A stretch of DNA of 64,000 nt from assembly GCA_000320545.1 (NCBI GenBank), contig ADNK01002519.1, positions 254,430 to 318,429 of the forward strand, given 5' to 3'. Below are positions 1 through 11,853 of the stretch, one piece after another (position 1 is the stretch's first letter; each line of letters begins with the position of its first letter). The position numbers and the translations under genes are program-made. The notes under the pieces are model-generated. The model was given only the letters and a program-made list of their open reading frames with translations. It was not told the DNA's origin and ran no database searches. This DNA comes from Bigelowiella natans CCMP2755. Lineage: Eukaryota; Cercozoa; Chlorarachniophyceae.

Positions 1-2283
1 CTCGCATCCAATACGGCAGCAAATATCAGATATCTGCCACTGTAGCTATCACCACATTTCTACTTGATCAAATGCAGGAGGGACGAAAAGCATCGTCGCC
101 ATGGTTTGTGCTTTACGATGATAAAACAGCACATATCTCCTAACAAACAGAATTCGCGCTTACAACACCGTTAGACCCGAGATGTCGTCTGTATTTTCAA
201 ATAGGAGGCATATGATCGAGCTATATCCAAAGTTACGTCAATTTGACACGGTCCCTATTTTCTGGAATCGAGAGGAAAAGGTTGATTCAATATATAACGC
301 ACGAGCTTCATGATACTCTCGTGTTGATTACTAGGATTGTAATGCAACCCAAAGCAAGGCTCATGCCTGATAAACATAACGACAATCAAGAAAAAGAAAA
401 AGAATAATAATAATAAGATGATGATGATGATGATGATGATGCCATGGTGCGTAGTACAAGATCGTTGGTGCTTTCGTGGGAATCGTTGGAATAAAAACCG
501 TTAGTCTTACTGATAGAATTCAATGACTGCTACTCAGAGTTGGCTTAAAGGCTCTACCGTGTTTGCGGCTACGAGAAAGCGCATGCAACAGTTGAAAAGT
601 GAATACAAATTAGTAAGGTTCTTCCAGCCGCGCCTTCTTTGCTCTGTATGTCAATCCTAATATATCAGAAGAGAGCACAGCCTTTGAATGTGCTACTGCC
701 GTAGGTATCTATGGAATGATCCAGAAGTAAGCTTTAAGAAGTTTTTGTTTGTAAGGCTTTGCGTTGGGTAATTCATGGCGATCGCCGCATATAGATTAGT
801 ATACGACCAATGATGCTGCTTTTTTGTGTTCAAATGGTGGGGAGTCGAAATGAGGTATAATGGATGCAATCGGCGTGAGCGCCATCGCCTTTTTGGCAGT
901 CTTCAAAAACGAATAGTTGAGAAACAAAGTGAAGAGGAGGAGAGGCAGACAAATTGCTGCTTTTAGTAAAACATCCGATGGTGGACGAATAGGCATTGTA
1001 GATTGTACGATTGATTGTTATTGTCGGGACTATCATCTCAGGTCTCGATGCTTTGGGTTAACTCTTGAAAAAGGTATTTCCTCCTCTCTCAATTGTCCCA
1101 CGCTACTCTCACAGCTTTGATGAGGAAACTTGTAATAAATATAGGAGCGAAGTCCCAGAGCGCGTGCATGCCAATCGCGGTAGGAGGTGGAGGGGAGAGG
1201 AGGGGAGGGGAAGGGAGGGGATTACGAGATCTAAGCTATCGAATATTATAAAGCAGAGCTCCGTTCTCCAACAACAACATCTATTTATTCATCTATATCA
1301 TCATTATTCTCATTGTTCCAAAGGACATGCCAAACCACGACGTAGTTCCTGATGCAGGATGGACATTTGACACATCCTCAAAGGTCAGTGGAGATCTCCC
1401 CCCCCCCCCCCCTCCTTCCTCTTACTGTTCGCCTTATCATCAATATCCTCACCATCAATCTTCATTGTATACGTCGCTGTCTCTAGGCATTTGTGATGAG
1501 TGCAAAGAGGCCGTTGGCGGCTGGAAAACAAGTCTTTATTTCATACGGACGCAAACCCAACTGCGACCTTCTCCTGTAAGTTGAGCCGCAGAATTAATAA
1601 AACCAATCAAATCGGCGCAAATTAACGATTTTTATTTGGTCTGTGGGAATCGGGTTTGGATTATAGAGTAAAGAGCATCGGTGTATATTGGGTGTAATCT
1701 ATGTGGAAAATCTTATTTTTGATACCATTTGTGCTCGAAAAAGCCACTACGGATTCTGCCTCGCGTCTAATCTGCGAGATAGTGTCCAAATTGACGTGCA
1801 GCTGGGGAAGAGTGAGACAAAACGGCTCAGCATATCGGTGAGTGAAAGCTAGTAAAATGATGTAATAAATAGAGGCAAGGAAGATATCATGATCATATCA
1901 CGGCCATTCTCTCTAGCTATCTGCGTACTACTTACATATACACACACACACGCACACACCACATCTTCTTACAAATGAAGTTTTAATTCCTCCTTGCTGT
2001 TGATTGTTTGATTGACCGAGCACAGAGGCATGGACAGCAGATACCTACGATCTCCTTCTCCATTCTACGAATGGCCATGTGCATCCTTGGTAGTGAACAC
2101 ATCAGCACAGGAGCTTGTTACATATCTCTCCAATCACACAAGCAAGAGAGAGCTGATGGAAACCATTCATATAAGAAATGGAGGCGTGCGGGCCCTCGTG
2201 TTGCATGAGCGTTAGGGAGTTGAGCTGTCTCTCCGGACAGATGCATTGTAGAATCGTCGATTGCTTCATACTACGCTCTCTGA

Positions 2284-2350
<67 letters not shown>

Positions 2351-2988
2351 TATAATGGTGCATGCTTATAGTGTAAATCCTTCCTCATGCTACACAAAGG
2401 TCACGGCGAACAAGACGCAAAGGCAATACTTGCGAAATGCGTGAGACAGAGGATGAAGAAAAATGTAGAGGATCACAAGAAGAGCAGCCATAGGAAAGAA
2501 GACAATGATAATGAGGAGGAGGAGAAGGGGGGGGGGGTGGAGGGGGAGGAGGAAGAAGACACCTACGATCAGAACGAAGTCGGCGAAGAAGGAGAGGAGA
2601 GTGAAGATGACATCATCGGTGATGGATTCAACGAAAACGAAGGAGGAATGCTAAACGTAAAGAATGGTGATAACAACAACGCCATTGAAGATTGCAATGA
2701 GGATAATGACACTGACGATGCAAGACAACAAGGGGCTTTTGAACGCAGCACTCGCAGCGACGACTCTTTTGAGAACGTAAATGATGATGAAGCAATAGGA
2801 AAGCGACGAAAACACCGCCGATCTACAAAAGCGTGGGGAAGAGTATCTGCTGGGTCTGAATTAAAAATCCCTCACACTCTGGTAATATATAGAGGCACTG
2901 CGAGCAGTCGTCCACCTGTAGTTATACTAATCTTGCTACTCTTTGGTTTGATCTGTTAAATGCAATTTTAAATGACAGGGAGAGAAAT

Positions 2989-3029
<41 letters not shown>

Positions 3030-3107
3030 CATCGTGTTGACCGTGTTGATATAACACTAGAGAGCTCTGCTTGCTCTTCCTATCTCAAGCTTTAAAGATA
3101 TCCGGTA

Positions 3108-3157
<50 letters not shown>

Positions 3158-3654
3158 CCCAACTTCGCGCACAATCGCAGTCTTCGTTCCATCATTGACC
3201 ACGTGAAGATACACTCACACCACACACACATATGCATGCTCACATAACATCGGTAGAATCAAGTATGAATCTAGGGAAGAGACGATCAAATATGCTCCGC
3301 CCGATGTTGTGCATGAATGATACGGATGATCAGGTGTGGATGTATTAGCGTCGAGAATGAGATAGGTGTGCTTGCGGCCATAAGGGACGCTTGCAAAGAG
3401 GCTCTTCAAAGGTATTTCCTCGCTGTACAGCACGATTTCCACAATCAAAAACACTTGGGAACGACGTGAAATCAATGAGAGAAGTCGTAGACGTTGTATC
3501 AATTACTGCTTGTTCAACACTACAAAATAGAAAAAGAAGAAGAAGAAGAAGAAGAAGAAGAAGAAGAAGAAGAAGAACAGAGGAAGTCCTTTGCTTTGAA
3601 TAATACGACTCATGTTATCATCCTTTCCTCAATAATAACCGTTATGTCACATTG

Positions 3655-3691
<37 letters not shown>

Positions 3692-3698
3692 CCTCTCT

Positions 3699-3739
<41 letters not shown>

Positions 3740-4099
3740 CCTATATGAACTTAATACAACATAGATATCCCACCACATTGGAAGAAGATAAGAAAATTCG
3801 AGATAAACTTCAAGGCACAGGAGAGGGAGAGGGAGGGGAGGGGGGGAGAGAGGAGAAGCAACACTCTGGCAGTTTCATCAAGCATCTTTTCGCAGTGAGG
3901 TAGTTGCGACTTTTCTTCCCCACACAAAGACATGAACTCTTTGATATAGCACAGCATGGTGAAGTGTATTTCAGTTTTGCCTTCTCCTCCTCCTCCTCCT
4001 CCTCCTCACTTGTCTATTATCAGGCTGCGTATGGGAGAGAAGAGGGTGTTGAAGTGGCATATGGACTTATACGATCTCGCCGTTAGGTACTACCATTGA
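1..4099 (+). CDS. SET-domain protein methyltransferase, SETD3/Rubisco LSMT-like (5' end outside window)
   Basis: Predicted protein-lysine or histidine N-methyltransferase with a split SET domain followed by a Rubisco-LSMT-type substrate-binding domain. Phase-consistent exons: <1-103, 205-280, 538-617, 705-767, 1042-1073, 1145-1179, 1324-1383, 1487-1575, 1744-1837, 2026-2089, 2400-2881, 3061-3104, 3334-3411, 3765-3899, 4024-4099 (TGA). Family marks in order: a helix with SSPW, PIFWNREEK, WLKGS, GSRCF, the SET core DMPNHD (exons 6/7), FISYGRKPNCDLL, HYGFCLASN, then in the C-terminal domain VENE, YPTTLEED and the closing helix LRMGEKRVLKW. The N-terminal part of the SET domain lies off the left edge. 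Exon 2400-2881 adds about 150 very acidic Glu/Asp/Asn residues inside the substrate-binding domain, which is not usual for the family. The substrate could be Rubisco, aldolase or actin; the sequence does not decide. Confidence 0.85.
2286..2346. repeat. (TA)n(TG)n compound microsatellite
   Basis: Uninterrupted TA dinucleotides pass directly into TG dinucleotides within the intron between exons 2026-2089 and 2400-2881 of the SET-domain gene. Confidence 0.95.
2990..3152. repeat. Two (GA)n microsatellites flanking a 44-base exon
   Basis: GA tracts at about 2993-3024 and 3113-3152 sit in the introns on either side of the short exon 3061-3104 of the SET-domain gene. Confidence 0.9.
3535..3735. repeat. 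(GAA)n, then (CT)n and (TG)n tracts
   Basis: A GAA tract (about 3535-3575), a CT tract (about 3658-3690) and a TG tract (about 3701-3735) fill the intron before exon 3765. The CT/TG pair lies where a polypyrimidine tract would be expected. Confidence 0.9.
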
Positions 4100-4117
4100 C
4101 ATGATGACACGTAGACC

Positions 4118-4157
<40 letters not shown>

Positions 4158-4378
4158 TACTAACTAGATCAACAACTTGTTATATGGGAAGAAGGGTCGT
4201 TTTGGTTATGATTATTGTTGAGTATCACACGCCATTCTTAACTCCGCACAGATTGTTAAAGGGGGGAGGAGATTCGCTGCTGAAGGAAGAGGACCTTTGC
4301 AAAATCGAGATGTATAAAAGGTGATATTGTGGCCATCACTGTCATTTACTTTTTGTAGTTATGTAGACCTGTAGTTGT

Positions 4379-4418
<40 letters not shown>

Positions 4419-4710
4419 GTGTGTGTGTACAAGGAGCTCATCCACTCGGGTATATGTCCAAAAAGTTGTCCAGAAACTCATCAAAAGAAAGCTAAAATCT
4501 GCCAAGTAGTTACACACTTCCACTACCTTCAATTTTATGATCAACAATGCATTAGCCGGTCATATCAGCTGCATCATCATGTTGAATGCGGAAATTGCTA
4601 TTACGATCAAGTATAATCCTCTGCACACATTACAACCTTGACAGCATATGCGACATCAAGCGTTTCATTAATTAGCCCTTTATGCATGCTATAGCTTTAC
4701 ATGCAAGGTG

Positions 4711-4743
<33 letters not shown>

Positions 4744-5007
4744 TTGCTTTTGCAAAAATAGGAAGACCCGCGCGCTGGGTAAAATAACAATAGCAGACGC
4801 AGTTTGAGCGCTGTAGCCGCCGCTTATTTGCACAACTGCACTAGGATGACCATTGCATGTAATATAATGCAATTCATTCATTACTTCCTTCTCATGCACG
4901 CGCAATATATACAAATGTGTGAGTGTGTGCGTGTGTGCAAAAAGGGCAACTTTTCCACATCATGCGTCATTCACTACATTAGTACATGCCTTTATTGTGC
5001 CATTCTT
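4100..5007. other. Convergent spacer with CA and AAC microsatellites
   Basis: No gene seen. The stretch separates two converging genes. It holds CA repeats at about 4122-4154 and 4381-4415 and an AAC repeat at about 4711-4743, plus a few CATGCA words. The short open frames here run over the repeats and have no coding character. Confidence 0.6.
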
Positions 5008-7299
5008 CTAGATATGACTTTTCTTCTCATCCTCGGTAAGAAAACGTGCGTTGGATTCGTCTTTGAGAGAGGCATCCTCTTGAATTTCTTCTTTCGCCAG
5101 TGTACCTGCTTTGTATTTAACTAGCCACTTCATCGAGCCAAGCGCAGCTTTCCCAGTTGCGAGTAGCGGGATCTCCTTCACCCTGATGAGAAGATTTGGA
5201 AGCTGCACGCCGTTGACCCCATTCTCACGAAGGTGTGTTTGTGCTGCCTTAAGATCCTTCATATCGGCATCTGGAGTAGCCAAGATGCCGATGAAGGTCT
5301 TTTCGAGCTCCGTTGCCTCAAAACCTTCAACAGCGACTGTCATCTTCCCCTCATTGTTCGGCCCCCACTTCTTCTGCAGCACCTTTTCCAACATGGGGAG
5401 AGAGACCATCTCTCCGGCCACCTTCACAAAGCGCTTTTGGCGTCCCATGAGATACAACTTGCCGCCCTCCATTCGACCCAAATCACCGGTGTCATACCAG
5501 TCTTTCGAGTCCTTATATTCTACGAATGGAATCTTATTCGTTGTTCCCTCGAGATACCCAGAGAAAACGCCTGGCCCTCGAGCGATGATCAAACCTTTCT
5601 CTCCCTTTCCTGCCTCAATGTACTCGCCGCTCTTCCCTTCGATGACAATCGCAATCGATGTTTCTGGGGCGGTCTTGACAGGTTCTCCGACCCCTTGATT
5701 AGGCTGCCCTGGTACGTTGCATGTAAGAACAGGGGAGGTTTCGGTGATGCCGTAGCCCTCGACGACGCCATCACGAATGCCAACCTGTGCGGCCTTTTTC
5801 ACCACGATGTCAGGGAGCTTCTCAGCCCCTGTTACACAGAGCCTCACCGACTCAAGAAGCTTGCGCTCTTTGCCTGCAGCTGCAAGTAACCCACTCAAGA
5901 ATCTTGGAGTGCCCAGGTATATCGTCGCTTTCCATTTGGCGACTTGGAAGACAAGGCGTTTCGAGTCTGTTGGTGATACATAGTATGCAACCTGAATACC
6001 TGTTGTGAGGGGGCAGCACGTAGTCGCCGTCCAACCGAAGCTGTGGAAGGGAGGCAAACAGCCCATCAGTATATCTGGCTTCTTGGGCTTGGAACGTAGC
6101 AGCATCTCTACGATGCCTCCAATGTTGGAAAGGACGTTTGTGTGTGAGAGGGGTACACCCTTTGGGGCGCTCTCGCTTCCCGATGTGTACAGGATTACAC
6201 AAGGGTCGGAGGCCTTGACCTCGTCGAGGCTGTATCTTGCTTTGATCTGCTCGGTGTTGAGCTTGGAGGTAAAGAGCGCAGCCTTGATCATGTCAGTATA
6301 GTAGAGCTGCGTCTTGATGTCCTCGTAAAAGACCATCAGATTGCTTCCCTCCCCGTCCTGGAACACCTTGAGATCCACTGTGGACGCGATTCGCTTGGTG
6401 AATTTCTTCGCGGTGAGGACGCATTTGATGTTGGCGGTCTTGATCACATGCCTCAGGTTCTTGCTGCCGTGCGTCCAATTGATCATCACCGGCACTTTCC
6501 CCGCCATCATGAGGCTGAACGCCATGATCGCAACACCGGACGTCGCTGGGAGCATGAGCCCGATATTCTTCCCTTCAAACATCTCTGGGTGCGCGTTGAT
6601 GTAATCGGCTAGCAGCACAACCGCCGTTTGCATGCGGCTATAGGTCATAGGGCCTGTGGTATCGTCCCCAATGGCGATGTGGTTCTTCATTCGCATCGCA
6701 TTGTTCCAAAAGGCGAGAGGCAGCAGCTCGCCTTTAGGCAGCTGCGGGGCTGGGCGGTCATGGGGTGGCAGCCACCCTTTTGGCGCATCCGGGATCTTGA
6801 TCTGCGCCATCTCCCCCTCCTTTGGGCGTTTCGTGAAGATGGCCCACGCGACCATTTCGACTGTGGAAAGATCAGCAGGCTCAACCTCCTCGCAGTTGTA
6901 GGTATCTTGCATCCACCCAATCAGCTCTGGAATGCTGATAGACGTCATTCCAAGGTCGAACATCAAGTTGTGCTTTGGACTCACAACGCCCTTAAACCCG
7001 GAGATCTCTGCTACCTTTTTCGCAGCTGCAGCCATGATATCCTTTGGAATCAAGGCAGTGTTCACCACCTCTTTCTTGACATTGTACCCTGCTTTTCCCA
7101 GTCGCGCAGTTACATCGTCCTCGTACTTCTTGGAAAAGTCCTCGAAGTAGTGCTCCGCAGAGTTCCAGCACGCCGCACAAAGAATGGAGACGAGAAAGGC
7201 TGAATGCGCTATTCTATCGTACCAAAGCAGGCTCGCCATCACCATTGTTACTGTGCCAGCAACTAAATGGAACAGCACGTAAATGGCCTTGTTTACCAA
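5008..7299 (-). CDS. Membrane-linked AMP-forming acyl-activating enzyme with built-in acyl-carrier domain
   Basis: Predicted fatty acyl adenylating enzyme (acyl-ACP/acyl-CoA ligase, resembling the ligase half of bacterial Aas). One uninterrupted exon of about 763 codons. Order: hydrophobic N-terminus (residues about 5-45, one or two membrane segments); phosphopantetheine-binding domain (about 85-160) with DLGMTS, Ser120 a likely attachment site; AMP-binding domain with the ATP loop YTSGSESAPKG, GYGITETSP, DTGDLGRMEGG, GRQKRFVKVAGE and the C-terminal ATGKAALG lysine loop. The adenylation motifs look intact. Position 7299 begins with TTG, not ATG. The frame stays open to about 7434 with no in-frame ATG, and the first downstream ATG is codon 19. 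Translation therefore starts at codon 19 or an upstream exon is missing from the model. Lack of introns among intron-rich neighbours would fit bacterial transfer or retroposition, but this is inference. Confidence 0.85.
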   Translation of the reverse strand: MVNKAIYVLFHLVAGTVTMVMASLLWYDRIAHSAFLVSILCAACWNSAEHYFEDFSKKYEDDVTARLGKAGYNVKKEVVNTALIPKDIMAAAAKKVAEISGFKGVVSPKHNLMFDLGMTSISIPELIGWMQDTYNCEEVEPADLSTVEMVAWAIFTKRPKEGEMAQIKIPDAPKGWLPPHDRPAPQLPKGELLPLAFWNNAMRMKNHIAIGDDTTGPMTYSRMQTAVVLLADYINAHPEMFEGKNIGLMLPATSGVAIMAFSLMMAGKVPVMINWTHGSKNLRHVIKTANIKCVLTAKKFTKRIASTVDLKVFQDGEGSNLMVFYEDIKTQLYYTDMIKAALFTSKLNTEQIKARYSLDEVKASDPCVILYTSGSESAPKGVPLSHTNVLSNIGGIVEMLLRSKPKKPDILMGCLPPFHSFGWTATTCCPLTTGIQVAYYVSPTDSKRLVFQVAKWKATIYLGTPRFLSGLLAAAGKERKLLESVRLCVTGAEKLPDIVVKKAAQVGIRDGVVEGYGITETSPVLTCNVPGQPNQGVGEPVKTAPETSIAIVIEGKSGEYIEAGKGEKGLIIARGPGVFSGYLEGTTNKIPFVEYKDSKDWYDTGDLGRMEGGKLYLMGRQKRFVKVAGEMVSLPMLEKVLQKKWGPNNEGKMTVAVEGFEATELEKTFIGILATPDADMKDLKAAQTHLRENGVNGVQLPNLLIRVKEIPLLATGKAALGSMKWLVKYKAGTLAKEEIQEDASLKDESNARFLTEDEKKSHI

Positions 7300-7469
7300 C
7301 GAAATGGCCGATATCTTCTTGAAGAAGCCAAAGCCGCCCGCATCTGTGGAATTGCTAAGAATAAGTGGTAGTAGACGCTTGGGAGGGGGGAGAGATGGGA
7401 TCGTTTCGTTCGATCGTTTCTCGTGGTATATTCATCAAATTTTGATTTTTTAAGTGTCTTTTCTAAAGG
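7300..7469. promoter_or_regulatory. Short divergent spacer, probable bidirectional promoter
   Basis: About 170 bases separate the minus-strand ligase from the plus-strand start at 7470. An AT-rich stretch lies at 7436-7456. No TATA box is clear on either side. Its role is inferred only from gene orientation. Confidence 0.35.
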
Positions 7470-8185
7470 ATGGCGACATATAAAATCGATGATTCAGATC
7501 CCGTCACACACTACGATCGTGTGACTCCTATCAATCGAATTCCCACATTTTCATCATCACAGAAGGTAAAGCTCTCAGTCTCATCTGTTTATTTGTCCAT
7601 CATCGTCGTCATTCATCATCGTCATCATCCTCTTTTTCTTCTCAGAGCGCAATATCTAACCTGTCATGTACTCGTAAAGAGTCATCAAACGCTTTTCGCG
7701 TGCACGTTTTGCTAAAACTAAGAATACCCATGTATAGTAGCCAATGCACCTTTTCGAACAGAAAAAGCCGTCATCAGTGTCATAACTGTAAGGACTACTA
7801 CTACTTCTTCCTTCTTCCTCTTCTTTATTCTTTATCTTCTGTTTCTTAATACTACTACCAGGGGATGTAGATGTACTTCAAAGCTCTCGAAACCTGATGA
7901 CAACAAACGGTTCATCATCCAGCATCATACAGCAGCATACTCATCTTGTAAGTGACGACAAGCTTCAAACAGAGATGAGGAAGAAGAGGAAAAGATAGGG
8001 TACTATTATTATCATTACTACTATTATCATTACCGATGAAAAGGACGAATATTCTCCTTCCACAGCATCCGAGAAGAACCCCTCGCCGCAGTGCCAGCGA
8101 AGCTGACGTTTATAGCAGTGCCGATCCAATTTTCAATGTCCAAACAGCTCATTCAAAAGCAAAGTTAGTATTACCGAATATGTGA
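7470..8185 (+). CDS. Small unrecognised protein, four-exon model
   Basis: I do not recognise this protein. A start with an A-rich upstream context opens a 32-codon exon (7470-7565) ending at GTAAAG. Further phase-consistent exons are 7646-7787 (donor GTAAGG), 7862-7947 (donor GTAAGT) and 8066-8185 (TGA, followed at once by AATAAA). The product would be about 130 residues, Ser/Thr/Arg-rich with a Cys/His pair in exon 2 (RHQCHN), ending KLVLPNM. Good donors and consistent phase support it; lack of homology and low-complexity composition count against it. Only exon 1 is reasonably firm. It may be a short adaptor or not coding at all past exon 1. Confidence 0.4.
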
Positions 8186-9845
8186 ATAAAGCAGGGTTGA
8201 TGTGGATAAAGACCGAGAAGACCTTCTCCTGAAAGGATGTACATACATATAAATAAATAAATAAATAAATATATATATATACTCGTTCATAAACAGAGCA
8301 GAGGGGGGGACAAGGAGGGTATGGGTAGAGAAACTAGCATCATTTTACCCAGTCGTGAAAGACCAAAGAGTTATCGAAAACGACGACTGACCAAGCCAAG
8401 GGCCCATTGGACACCTACACAGCAAAATTACCATTCAAAAGAGAGCGAGGAATCATAATGGCAGAAGATATCAAGAGAGTAGTCCTAGCTTCAGCACAAC
8501 AATCTGTCTACTATTACTAGTTGTAGTAGTAGTAGTATCAGCAGCAGAGTAGTAGTACCACGAACAACGCTTTGAAGAAAGTTGAGGACGGATATATCCA
8601 ACAATAGACCATGCACAAAAAGTTTACCTACATATAAAAAAACATCGCAAAAGAGCGAAATGGCTAATCATATCATGTCAACTATACAAACCTAACAGAT
8701 CATCAGAGATACGGTATACATGCAATAATATGTACAGCAATTGAAGCAGAGGAACATGCTTGCAGCAGACAAGGTAGCAGAAGTCGTAGAAGAAGAGCTG
8801 CCATCCCATCGACTTGTATCTCTGGAACATCGTCGGGACAAAGAAAACCGATTTAACAGTCCAGATGATATAAAACCACCTGCAAACGAATAGCAAGTAT
8901 GCAACAGTTTAAAAATAAATTAGCAAAGATCAACGTCGTGTCCAAAGTAAGGCAGGGCAGTGTATTTCATCTCAAAATATAGGTATTAAATAAGTTGAAC
9001 GGCACCAAAAGTGTGCATGCGGAATGCCACCATACAACGGGATTTGGAACTCTTCATCACTATTTTTCTAGTTATCGAATCGTTATATTCTGATAGTCCT
9101 CCGGAAGTATTACTGGGGGAAAGCGCCAAGGATGTATGAAGTTACTACAACGTTGCAGACCATCAACGTGAAACTAAGGTGAAGAGAAGAACACAATTCA
9201 ACCTTACGATTGAGGGAAAGAATTTCGAACAACTTTGAACAGTGTAAATGCCTGTTTGTCTTCACTACTCTCTATATGATGGATTTCCTTCGCTACTCTC
9301 TATATGATGGAATTTATCACTTGATCTTATCGTTCAGCTTGACGAAGCTGATTGCTCGTCTCCCCACCTGACAGAGAAAGATTTTCATTGCCAAATTCCG
9401 TTGCAAAATAGATTCATGGTGGGCGAAACGTTTAAACCACCTTTCTACTCGAAGGTTTAGCAGAGGAACTCTCCACGTTCGACATACTCTTAAACTCCTC
9501 AAAGGATTCGAATCTCTGATGATAGGCCAAATATCACGTTCACGCTGCAGCTGCCATTCACCACCCACGAAAGAACCCTAACATTTTTCATCTCACCTTG
9601 CCCCCAGACGTGATGGAGTAAAGGACCCCGAGAGGAATGGAGTATGCAAGGAGGGATACAAACATATCAGTAAGATGATTCGAGGAATGAATGGGGGCTT
9701 CGTTGATATGTTGATACGATAGTGGTTATCGGAAGAATTCCCAAGAATTCGCAGTTCAATTTCACCCTGCGACAATACGAAATTACGAATTTCTTTCTTG
9801 AACGTGCTGTCATCTCAGGAGATATTTTTAGCTAGCAAAGGGCCA
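8186..9845. other. Spacer without recognisable gene
   Basis: AT-rich sequence with a TAAA/TA repeat near 8248-8282, many CTA/TAG triplets near 8500-8560, and an imperfect tandem duplication of about 30 bases (TTCNCTACTCTCTATATGAT core) at 9260-9310. Short open frames on the minus strand at 9317-9568 and 9593-9775 have no family features. Confidence 0.5.
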
Positions 9846-11356
9846 ATGCAAATAGAAAAAGGAACGACGGAATCTCACGATTTAGGGCTTTGTTTTAAGG
9901 CGTTTCGCTTAAAATGCGACTTTATGCTCGAATTACGTCAAAAACGCACTGCATTTCGGGTGTTTTCTGGAACAGCAGATATTGGGTCTGCGACATCGAA
10001 ACGATGTCAAAAAATATTCTGCGACAAGTTGCCTTCCTCCCCCCGACCGACGGTCGACGTCGTCTGCACCTCGAATGCCGGAGTGAGTCCCCGGATGGAG
10101 GAAACGTTACGGAAATGCCTTCATCCACTGTTTTAACTTATTTTGCTCGGTTGTACATCTTAGGAGATATGTAACCTCGCATCCAGTGCTGGCGGGGGTA
10201 ATTACATAATCCTTCGTACTTCCACACTCTCTTCTCATTAGGTTATAATCGCATTTTTGAATGTGCAGATGCTGGCAGGGGCATGCGAAATATGCATCAC
10301 GTATCCTTTCGAATATTCCAAGGTTTTCCGCTCGAAATTACGCGTAGAGAGACAGCAATGTCCAAGTCAAAGTACACGAACTATTTCCCGTAGGTTCAAT
10401 GCCAATTGCTCTCTCGTGTCCCGATTGCGCCTCCTTCACCAGCACTGTCACCGTCATCATTATCCTCGTCTTCATCGTCAAAGTCAAATATACAGACCTT
10501 TACCGTAATCATCGCGTTCATAACCTAACGCTTCCTCTCCCCACTGTAAAGCAGCAAGCCTCCTGTCGTACAATCGCGACGGCCTTCCACGCTTATCTCA
10601 GTCATTCGAGACACTGTTCGGAGGCAAGGGGTTCACTTAACTCAAATTTATTAATTAATTGGGGAAAGTTGTTAAGAATGGAAACATAGGGATATGACAT
10701 CTTCTTTCTAATTGATAGCCGCTCGCACTTTACGAAGGACTGAGCCCCTGGTATTTGTGTTTGGCACTATTCTCAATCTTCTTCTTCTTCTTTTTCTTCT
10801 TCTCCTTCTTCTTTACATCACATTCACACGGGATATATGGATTTCAGGCTAGTGTTCTCCATTCCTAGAGCAGCCATTAAATTTTCAACGTATGAGGTTG
10901 TCTTCATCGCTCAGGCACACAAAAGCGAAACAACACTTAAACAACACATTGACTCTTGGTGAAACAATTTGAGTTAAAAGCCTCCTCAGTAAACAAATAA
11001 GCGAAATCTTATCAGTAACCTCATAGTCGATCGAAGCATTATCAAAGATTTCAACATGATTAAAATGGAATTATCAATATAAATTACTGAAAGTGTTTGG
11101 CCGTTTTACCAGGGCGTGCTGCCTTGAAATTTTAACTTTGCATATGTGAAAATATCAAAATAAATATCTTCTGATATGTAAACTGGGGGCCAAAATCATT
11201 ACCCTTCAGGCTCTACTACATCGTAGCAATGCGTACCTAGATTCAACGGAACTTGTCCCACCAGAAATCGTCACCATGGTTGTCGTTTGGAAGAATAGCA
11301 CATAGATATATAACACACACGTAAATGAAATCCTACAGCTAGAACCCACTTTTACA

Positions 11357-11397
<41 letters not shown>

Positions 11398-11412
11398 ATA
11401 TTATATATATAT

Positions 11413-11451
<39 letters not shown>

Positions 11452-11817
11452 GATATTTTTTTCCGAGAATAGGTATGCGGTGGAGTTGCAGGCGCAGTGG
11501 AATTTGGGGTTGCAGGTGGTGAAAAACACATCATCTTGAAAGAGACAGAGTACCTGCTAACAGCCTAACAGCTATCTAGCTCTGAAATAATATTAAAAAT
11601 CACAGACAGTTTTTCCTTCTACGATTCTTCGTGTCGTGTTAATACACACGTATACACACACGCACGTGCGCACACACATACACATTTATGTCTCATCTCC
11701 TGATACTACTTGAACGTTGCTTATCCGAAGGAACTCCTATGCAAAATATATCCATAAAAGTCCTGCACGACTCAAATAAAGGGTAGGCTTAAACTAGCAT
11801 ATATCATAGGATGATTG

Positions 11818-11853
<36 letters not shown>

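Noticed and set aside
5111-7203. Several plus-strand open frames of 60-218 codons
   Set aside because: They lie opposite the ligase gene, show no motifs and follow its codon pattern in antisense.
7646-7790. FYVE-type zinc finger in the small gene (RHQCHNC pattern)
   Set aside because: The splice donor falls inside the motif, the next exon does not supply the required Cys, and the other zinc pairs are missing.
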